Shown here: positions 1 through 4,629 of the stretch, one piece after another
Layout of the letters: every line of letters begins with the position of its first letter
How positions within the stretch are numbered: the first letter of the stretch is position 1
From: Acidobacteriota bacterium
Lineage (GTDB): Bacteria; Acidobacteriota; Terriglobia; Terriglobales; Acidobacteriaceae
Assembly: GCA_021805955.1 (NCBI GenBank)
Contig: JAJZDO010000017.1
Location: forward strand, 1-6,020
Direction of reading: 5' to 3'
Length of the DNA stretch: 6,020 nt
Program-made: the position numbers and the translations under genes
The notes under the pieces: model-generated
What the model was told of the DNA's origin: nothing
The model's database searches: none
Seen by the model: the letters and a program-made list of their open reading frames with translations, nothing else

Positions 1-268
1 GTCCAAGTGTAAGGGTGTACCTTTTAAGTGCTTCTCTGTTTAGACGCAACCCGTCGCCTTCAGGTTACTATATGTCCCGTGCTTTTCTTGGCACTCATCG
101 TGGCGGGGATGGGTTCTGCTGCGGTCAGGTCATCGCGCCGGCACAGTTACAGTTAATGTCCGCGCGAAAATGTGAAATGAAATAATGGTGCCATATCTTC
201 ACAATGTTGAACGAGTTGGGGCTTTTGGCCACAGATACCGTTTGATCCAAATCTATTGGGGAACTAGC
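1..268. other. Upstream non-coding region and leader of the first gene
   Basis: I see no supportable gene here. One forward frame stays open from the window edge to a TAA at 183-185, but its translation is rich in Arg and Ser and resembles no protein I know. A second short frame (GTG at 28 to TAA at 154-156) contains a hydrophobic patch, LFLALIVAGMGSAA, but has no ribosome binding site or good start. All reverse frames are broken by stops. The last 85 bases are the leader of the gene starting at 269. A TTGAAC at 207-212 could be a -35 box, but no acceptable -10 lies 16-18 bases downstream, so I call no promoter. Confidence 0.5.
258..263 (+). promoter_or_regulatory. Ribosome binding site that decides the start at 269
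   Basis: The purine-rich GGGGAA lies five bases before the ATG at 269. That ATG opens directly into a signal peptide (MFAMKVKFLLPAIALSFSFA). The earlier in-frame ATG at 185 would put 28 mostly polar residues in front of the signal peptide and has no comparable Shine-Dalgarno sequence. The site therefore favours 269. The in-frame ATG at 278 is possible but lies 14 bases from the site. Confidence 0.6.
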
Positions 269-1120
269 ATGTTCGCAATGAAAGTTAAGTTTCTGCTTCC
301 TGCAATTGCTTTGAGCTTCAGCTTCGCCATTTCTCAGCCTCTATGGGCGCAGAGTCAAACAGTCGAGACCCCGCAGATGTTAGATGCGGGTTTTCACGAA
401 ATGTATAACCTCCACTTCCCGGAGGCGCATGCCATTTTTGCGAAATACATGGCAGAGCATCCCCAGGATCCCATGGGACCGGTGTCCGACGCGGCAGGCT
501 ATCTATTTTCGGAGTTCCACCGCACCGGTGTGCTGGATATGCAATTGTTCACCAACGATACCAGCTATCTCAAGCGCAAAAAAGACACCCTTGACCCGGA
601 AGTGAAAAAAGCATTCGATGCCGATCTGGATAAGGCAGACCAATTGTCGGATGCCATCCTCAGCAACCATCCCGACGATGCGACAGCCTTGTTCGCCAAA
701 ACTCTCATGTTTGGACTTCGCGCCGATTATGCATCCTTGTTGGAGCGCCGCGACTTGGCTGGCTTTGAGTTTACGAAATCAGGAGGCACCTATGCCCATC
801 GCCTGCTGCAGGTGGATCCCCATGCCTACGATGCTTATCTGGCGGTCGGCATGGAGAATTACATTCTTGGGTTGAAGCCGGCACCCGTTCGTTGGCTCCT
901 GCAAATGGCGGGTGGAGAAACAAACAAGGTTCTCGGGGAGCAGGATTTGGAGTTGACAGCTGCCCAAGGCCATTACCTCCAGCCACTGGCGAAATTACTG
1001 CTGGCTGTGGCTGCCATGCGGGATAAAGATAAAGTGAAGGCGCGCGATTTGCTCTCTTCCCTTGCCAGGGAATTTCCCAACAATCCCTTGTATGCCGAAC
1101 AGTTGTCCAAGATCGGCTGA
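269..1120 (+). CDS. Secreted/periplasmic TPR-like protein
   Basis: This encodes 283 residues. Residues 1-27 are a classical Sec signal peptide: Lys-containing start, hydrophobic core, and a PLWA|QS cleavage site for signal peptidase I. The mature protein is therefore periplasmic or exported. No lipobox is present. The rest is predicted to be alpha-helical, with TPR-like units at about 37-68 (Ala/Gly, Tyr, Phe-Pro-Glu-Ala, Phe and Pro in TPR-like spacing), about 130-165, and a C-terminal unit near 250-280 ending in an FPNNPLY turn. Residues 199-246 carry a Gly-Leu-x-Pro, Trp-Leu-Leu, Gly-Gly-x-x-x-x, Leu, Gly-x-Tyr-Leu-x-Pro pattern, which recalls the C-terminal part of the eukaryotic TTC39/Iml2 TPR family; that link is a guess. 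No catalytic motif is seen, so a binding or scaffold role is likely but the partner is unknown. The gene stands alone and is convergent with the porin gene. The start at 269 is chosen from the signal peptide and the ribosome binding site. Confidence 0.85.
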   Translation: MFAMKVKFLLPAIALSFSFAISQPLWAQSQTVETPQMLDAGFHEMYNLHFPEAHAIFAKYMAEHPQDPMGPVSDAAGYLFSEFHRTGVLDMQLFTNDTSYLKRKKDTLDPEVKKAFDADLDKADQLSDAILSNHPDDATALFAKTLMFGLRADYASLLERRDLAGFEFTKSGGTYAHRLLQVDPHAYDAYLAVGMENYILGLKPAPVRWLLQMAGGETNKVLGEQDLELTAAQGHYLQPLAKLLLAVAAMRDKDKVKARDLLSSLAREFPNNPLYAEQLSKIG

Positions 1121-1150
1121 AGTCACTCGCTGAGCACCGCACAGAGAACA

Positions 1151-1180
1151 GGAGAGGCGTGGAATCTTCCACGCCTCTCC
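1151..1180. terminator. Symmetric hairpin, probable bidirectional terminator
   Basis: A perfect 13-bp inverted repeat (GGAGAGGCGTGGA with its complement) closes on a 4-base loop, ATCT, at 1164-1167. It lies 30 bases after the TGA of the upstream TPR gene and 29 bases after the TAG of the convergent porin gene, so it is almost exactly midway. The stem is GC-rich and should be very stable. The T-tracts are weak on both sides: CGTTTG on the plus strand and TGTTCT on the minus strand. It is therefore a strong-stem terminator with poor U-tracts, or an RNA 3'-end stabiliser for both transcripts. Confidence 0.75.
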
Positions 1181-1209
1181 CGTTTGCAACTACGCTTCTA
1201 GCCATAAAT

Positions 1210-3015
1210 CTATGGGATGTAATAACGGAATGACGTCCAGAACATATTGTCTGTTGCCTTGGGTTGTATTCCGTCAAGACCCGACCATATCTTGCGTTGG
1301 GCATTGTTGTACTGCATCCCAAAGGCCAACTTGCCTTTTCCTCCGCGGTAGAAGTTGTACCAGAATCCCACGGTTTCGTTGACGATGGCTCGGGTGTCGT
1401 TGGCACAGTTTGCCGGGCCGCCGGGACCATAAGGCGAAGATGAAGGGACAGTCTCTGTCTCGCAGCCGCTGTTGTTGAATGTGTACGCACCATAGCCGAC
1501 CGATGCGCCAGCAGAATTCAGGTAGTATGCACGGCCCGCATAGTCTCCGCCGTAATACTCGTAGAAGTCCCATTTCCCAGGATGCAATTCAGCCGAGAAC
1601 AGCGCGACGGTATTATGCAGCGGCGCCAGCGTACCGTCTGGATGCACGGTGCTGTCCGGCAGGCCACCAGCACCATAGCGTCCGACGCTCTGTCCATATA
1701 TTCCACGCACACCGATGTTATACAAACCTTTGTGAAATGGCAGCCACGCCCCAGCTTCCACAGCACCTGCAACCTTGTCGGAGTTATATGCACCGACTGC
1801 GCTCTTTGTGCTCGCATTTGGGTATACGCGGTCGCGGAGGAAGGTGGAGATTCCGGCAATTTCATAATGGCCAAATCCTGGTTCAAAATCGACCTTGGCA
1901 ATCACATCCGGTGCCATGTTGATGGAGTAGTTGGTGCTTGGATTCAACAAGCCGCCTGGGTTTCCGGCAGTTCCGAGAACGAAGTTGTTGGTGAATCCCT
2001 GACCGCCAAAGGTCGTTTGAGGGTTTTCCAGCGCAATGCCCGTGAATATTTTTCTATTGAAGAAGTTGTCGTAGACACGAAATCCATATTGTCGCGCCCA
2101 GATAAAGCCGGGAACGTACTGAGGGTCAATGGTGAGCGGAATGGCCTCATACCTGTTCTGCATGCCCACTGTAGTTTCTGTAAGGAACGACCACATCTGG
2201 CCGCCCACCACGGTAAAGCCGTTTGTGTTCTTGTATCGCGCCCACATTTGGCGCTGCCGGAGCGCGTAGCTGTTGCTCTCGTTGTTGTTGGAGGTGGTGC
2301 CAGCCGACAGGAAGTCCGCCTCGTAGTATCCTCCGATCGTCGCATGCGGATATTTCCCCTCCGCCAAAAACGTGATACGCGACTGACGGCCAGTCGCGAC
2401 AAATTCATTCTGGTGGCCAAGCGCGGAGTTGTTGAACGGAATCGAGCCAAATGGCGTGTTCAGACCGCCACCGGTTGCCCGCTGACGGTCTACAGTTTCA
2501 GCAGCCAGGAAGCCCCCTGGCGTAAGAAACACATCTTTGTATTTAAGCGCGATCGGATTCGCATAATTTTCGCGCATACCCTCGTCGTTCTGGCGGACAG
2601 TGGTCATTTCCGCTCTGGTTTGCGCCGTGTCCGCCTGCACGCCCTGCACCGCCTGCTGCAGGTTCGTGTACGCCTGGCTGTTTTGGCTGGAACTCTGCTG
2701 CAACGCCTGCGCTTGGGATTGAGCCTGCTGTGCGGTTTGTTGCGCCTGCTGGGCTGCGTCCTGCGCCTGCTGCAGTTGTTGATCGCGGCTTTGCAACTGC
2801 TGCTTTAGTTGATCGATTTCCTCTTGCTGCTGTTGCATCTGCTGACGCATCTCATTCAATTGGGATTCGATGCTCGATGGCTTTGTGCGTGCCTGCTTCT
2901 TGTGGACTGCCGTGGTCGTTGTGTCTGGATTCGATTGTGCGAATCCGAGCGTGCCCGCCATCGGCAATGCCGCCACACAGATTGCAAGAATCAGCGTATT
3001 CGGTCGATATTTCAT
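1210..3015 (-). CDS. DcaP-like outer-membrane porin with coiled-coil N-terminus
   Basis: This encodes 601 residues and is likely a trimeric outer-membrane channel for small, possibly anionic, solutes. Residues 1-26 are a signal peptide ending GFA|QS. A Thr/Lys-rich linker follows (about 29-48), then a long glutamine-rich coiled coil (about 49-145; 26 of residues 58-107 are Gln, with heptad-like AQQ repeats). From about 155 to the end it is a beta-barrel, with alternating aromatic/polar strands, many Gly, Tyr and Asn, and an early LTPGGFLAAE strand. The block around RQSRITFLAEG, GGYYEADF and GGQMWSF matches my memory of the DcaP-like porins, in which a coiled-coil N-terminus precedes the barrel. 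Two cysteines (518 and 537) flank a Ser/Pro/Gly-rich stretch that is probably a surface loop. The C-terminus is RYYIP, without the usual final Phe or Trp. The ATG at 3015-3013 follows an AGAGAGG sequence (3026-3020) with a 4-base spacing. It is transcribed away from the TPR-ClC pair. The porin class is confident; the substrate is unknown. Confidence 0.9.
   Translation of the reverse strand: MKYRPNTLILAICVAALPMAGTLGFAQSNPDTTTTAVHKKQARTKPSSIESQLNEMRQQMQQQQEEIDQLKQQLQSRDQQLQQAQDAAQQAQQTAQQAQSQAQALQQSSSQNSQAYTNLQQAVQGVQADTAQTRAEMTTVRQNDEGMRENYANPIALKYKDVFLTPGGFLAAETVDRQRATGGGLNTPFGSIPFNNSALGHQNEFVATGRQSRITFLAEGKYPHATIGGYYEADFLSAGTTSNNNESNSYALRQRQMWARYKNTNGFTVVGGQMWSFLTETTVGMQNRYEAIPLTIDPQYVPGFIWARQYGFRVYDNFFNRKIFTGIALENPQTTFGGQGFTNNFVLGTAGNPGGLLNPSTNYSINMAPDVIAKVDFEPGFGHYEIAGISTFLRDRVYPNASTKSAVGAYNSDKVAGAVEAGAWLPFHKGLYNIGVRGIYGQSVGRYGAGGLPDSTVHPDGTLAPLHNTVALFSAELHPGKWDFYEYYGGDYAGRAYYLNSAGASVGYGAYTFNNSGCETETVPSSSPYGPGGPANCANDTRAIVNETVGFWYNFYRGGKGKLAFGMQYNNAQRKIWSGLDGIQPKATDNMFWTSFRYYIP
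2695..2844 (-). repeat. Gln-codon-rich tract encoding the porin coiled coil
   Basis: This stretch within the porin gene is dominated by CAG/CAA and GCN codons, seen as CTG/TTG runs on the plus strand. It encodes residues 58-107, about half of them Gln. The pattern is a degenerate Ala-Gln-Gln periodicity rather than an exact tandem repeat. Slippage or recombination could change its length between strains. The codons vary (CAG and CAA mixed), which argues for selection on the protein rather than a recent DNA expansion. Confidence 0.65.
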
Positions 3016-3044
3016 TCGGCCTCTCTTGGGTGATCGATGAAAAT

Positions 3045-3050
3045 TCTATA
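3045..3050 (-). promoter_or_regulatory. Candidate -10 box of the porin promoter
   Basis: Read on the minus strand this is TATAGA, followed by an AT-rich stretch (ATTTTCAT) and preceded by TTGTTT. It would start RNA near 3038 and give a leader of about 23 bases, with the Shine-Dalgarno inside it. The -35 position at 17-bp spacing (about 3068-3073) reads ACCATG, a poor match to TTGACA, and falls inside the palindrome at 3067-3081. A weak -35 overlapped by a palindrome fits a promoter that depends on a regulator. Confidence 0.35.
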
Positions 3051-3066
3051 AAACAATCGTGCCCAG

Positions 3067-3081
3067 CCATGGTGACCATGG
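3067..3081. promoter_or_regulatory. Perfect 15-bp palindrome, candidate operator
   Basis: The sequence CCATGGTGACCATGG is a perfect inverted repeat of 7 bp around one central base. It covers the expected -35 position of the porin promoter, about 17 bp from the TATAGA box. A dimeric regulator could bind here as a repressor blocking polymerase or as an activator compensating for the weak -35. I recognise no specific regulator family. A chance palindrome built on two NcoI-type CCATGG sites cannot be excluded. Confidence 0.4.
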
Positions 3082-3188
3082 ACACACGTAGGTCATTGCC
3101 AACGCAACGACGCATGGAAAGGGGAGTATTGGTTGACACCGCGAGTAGTTTTGCAGGGCTTCGTGAATATCCTGAAAATAGAAGATGA

Positions 3189-3416
3189 ATGGAGGATGAA
3201 TTCAGCCCGGAACTGTGGAAGAAGCGACGCGTTTCCTTCACGCACAAGCCCGCTAAGCTACACCGTCTGCGGATGCGACGCGAGATCCCTCCCGGTGTCG
3301 ACAACGATTCAGCAAAACAGGTCGAAGCGAACGAACCGGTCGAATTGAGCCGCAGTTTAGAGATAATAAAGATGTCCACGTTCGAATCTTATGCCGACAG
3401 CCAGCACTGCAGATAG
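3189..3416 (+). CDS. Doubtful 75-residue hypothetical protein
   Basis: An ATG at 3189 opens 75 codons ending TAG, overlapping the first 26 bases of the next gene in another frame. A weak AGAAG lies four bases upstream of the ATG. The product would be soluble and highly charged, beginning MEDEFSPELWKKRRVSF, with a mixed acidic and basic composition that looks more protein-like than most spurious frames. It has no signal peptide, membrane segment or motif I recognise. If translated, its end could couple to the TPR gene start, which has no good ribosome binding site of its own. It may equally be chance open frame in a GC-rich leader. Confidence 0.25.
   Translation: MEDEFSPELWKKRRVSFTHKPAKLHRLRMRREIPPGVDNDSAKQVEANEPVELSRSLEIIKMSTFESYADSQHCR
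3362..3367 (+). promoter_or_regulatory. Weak candidate -10 box for the TPR-ClC unit
   Basis: GATAAT matches the TATAAT consensus in five of six positions and lies in the most AT-rich stretch before the gene (TTTAGAGATAATAAAG). A poor -35 (TCGAAT, 3340-3345) stands 16 bases upstream. RNA would begin near 3374, giving a leader of about 17 bases without a Shine-Dalgarno. This is a low-confidence call made because no better promoter is seen. Confidence 0.2.
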
Positions 3417-4629
3417 CAAACTCCACCTCTCCCCCGCGGAACGAATCCAGCGCCGCAGGCTCATCGTTCAAGACAGTCTGGCGCTGTTGAGTCTCGTCGC
3501 AATTACGATTTGCATCGCAGTCGTCACCTATTTTTTCTTCCACTCGTTTCAGCAGCATCGCAGCGTGCTCGAGAAGCGATGGTTCGCGCGCGGCGAAATC
3601 GCCCTCGCCTCCGGTCACTCCGCCGATGCGGTGGATGACTTCCGCTCCGCGTTGTCATTTTCCTCCGCCAACACGCAATATCAAATGGCCCTGGCGGAAG
3701 CCCTGGCTGCCTCCGGACGCACGGATGAGGCCTATGCGTATTTTTCCACCCTCCACGAGGCTGAACCCGGCGATGGATATCTCAATCTGCAGTTGGCCCG
3801 GCTTGCAGTCCGGCGCAGGAATCCCCAGCAGGCGATCGAGTATTATCAGTCGGCCTTGAACGGTTTGTGGCTCTCCGAAGGAACGGAACGGCGCCGCGAT
3901 ATCCGCCTGGAACTGGCCCGATATCTGTTGTCGCTCCACAGGTTCAATGACGCCCAGGGGCAGCTCCTCGCCGCGGAAGGCAACGCCCTCGACAGCCCCT
4001 CGGCCTTGTTCGCGATTGCCAATCTTTTGCGGCAGGCCCAGGATCCTTCCGATGCTTCCACCGCATTTCAGCGGGTGGAGCGGAGCCGCAACGCGAGCCC
4101 TTCCGACGTTCTCGCGTCGCTGCTTGCCGAATCCCAGATCGCGGCCTCGGTGGGCCAATACAAGCACGCCATGCGGGCGCTCAACCGCTATATGGCCAAG
4201 GCGCGCCAATACCCTGCGGCCGTCAATCCAGAGCAGAAGCGCTCCGCCGAACATGAGCTGGATACATACCAGCGAATGTCGCAGCTGATCCCCTTCGATG
4301 GCCTGCCGCCAAGACAGCGTGCCGACCGCGTGCTCCTGATAGCCAATATCGCCCACCGCCGCTATCAAAGCTGTTTGAAACATCCGCAGTCCGCTAGTGA
4401 CGCCAATTCCACCGATGCGGACCTTCTTGCGCTCGGAACACAATGGACGCAGTGGGCCCAATCGAAGTCACTCGCGCCGAACCGGCTGAGCGGCGACACG
4501 TCCCTGCAACAAGATCTGATGACGTGGAGCGGCCACGCCGAACTTATGACAGCGAAGCTATGCGGCGCACCCACAGGCGACGACGCGCTACTCTTGCAAC
4601 TGACCCAAACTCCGGACAAGACAGAGTGA
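3391..4629 (+). CDS. Membrane-anchored TPR protein, paired with ClC gene
   Basis: This encodes 412 residues. A short basic cytoplasmic segment (ERIQRRR, 17-23) precedes one transmembrane helix at about 30-50 (from DSLALLSLVAI to TYFFF). By the positive-inside rule, the remainder faces the periplasm. TPR-type helical pairs follow: about 64-92 (WFARGEIALASGHSADAV), 95-127 (QYQMALAEALAASGRTDEA, ending EAEPGD), 130-160 (LNLQLARLAVRRRNPQQA), and further, less regular ones to about 280. No enzyme motif is seen; TPR arrays usually bind proteins. The C-terminal third is not recognised. The ATG at 3391 has no clear Shine-Dalgarno, but a TAA at 3367 closes the frame upstream and a later start would lose the membrane helix. 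The TGA overlaps the GTG of the ClC gene, so the two are almost certainly co-transcribed and probably translationally coupled. A role in assembling or controlling the transporter is inference only. Confidence 0.88.
   Translation: MPTASTADSKLHLSPAERIQRRRLIVQDSLALLSLVAITICIAVVTYFFFHSFQQHRSVLEKRWFARGEIALASGHSADAVDDFRSALSFSSANTQYQMALAEALAASGRTDEAYAYFSTLHEAEPGDGYLNLQLARLAVRRRNPQQAIEYYQSALNGLWLSEGTERRRDIRLELARYLLSLHRFNDAQGQLLAAEGNALDSPSALFAIANLLRQAQDPSDASTAFQRVERSRNASPSDVLASLLAESQIAASVGQYKHAMRALNRYMAKARQYPAAVNPEQKRSAEHELDTYQRMSQLIPFDGLPPRQRADRVLLIANIAHRRYQSCLKHPQSASDANSTDADLLALGTQWTQWAQSKSLAPNRLSGDTSLQQDLMTWSGHAELMTAKLCGAPTGDDALLLQLTQTPDKTE

Larger units (their letters stand above)
3016..3390. other. 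Divergent intergenic/regulatory region
   Basis: This region separates the porin gene (-) from the TPR-ClC pair (+). It holds the porin promoter and palindrome on the left and the upstream region of the TPR gene on the right. At its right side, a 75-codon frame (3189-3416) overlaps the TPR start. A lone TTGACA at 3133-3138 has no matching -10 box. I find no terminator, no RNA gene and no insertion-sequence end. Confidence 0.6.

Noticed and set aside
28..156. Short frame from GTG 28 with a hydrophobic stretch, as a possible small membrane protein
   Set aside because: It has no Shine-Dalgarno, unlikely codon content, and a basic Ser/Arg tail. A hydrophobic run of this length arises easily by chance.
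185..268. N-terminal extension of the first TPR protein from the ATG at 185
   Set aside because: It would bury the signal peptide behind 28 polar residues. The GGGGAA site points to the ATG at 269 instead.
771..1493. 240-codon minus-strand frame crossing the terminator and two gene ends
   Set aside because: It overlaps the 3' ends of both the TPR and porin genes and reads through the hairpin, so it is incompatible with the better-supported genes.
1582..2808. 408-codon open frame on the plus strand, antisense to the porin gene
   Set aside because: It lies wholly within the porin gene, and its translation (Arg/Leu/Val-rich, ending in a Leu-rich mirror of the Gln tract) is what antisense reading of porin codons gives. 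The porin frame has a signal peptide, a Shine-Dalgarno and barrel features; this frame has none.
3048..3068. Possible sigma-54 type promoter (TGGGCACGATTGTT on the minus strand)
   Set aside because: The GG element is present, but the expected GC at the -12 position is missing (it reads TT), so the match fails at an essential base.
3133..3138. Perfect TTGACA -35 box upstream of the TPR-ClC unit
   Set aside because: The sequence 17 bases downstream is GGGCTT, and no -10-like hexamer occurs at 16-18 spacing, so it is probably a chance match.
3655..4461. 268-codon minus-strand frame opposite the membrane-anchored TPR gene
   Set aside because: The opposite strand encodes a clear membrane helix and TPR pattern. 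This frame has no ribosome binding site or recognisable domain.
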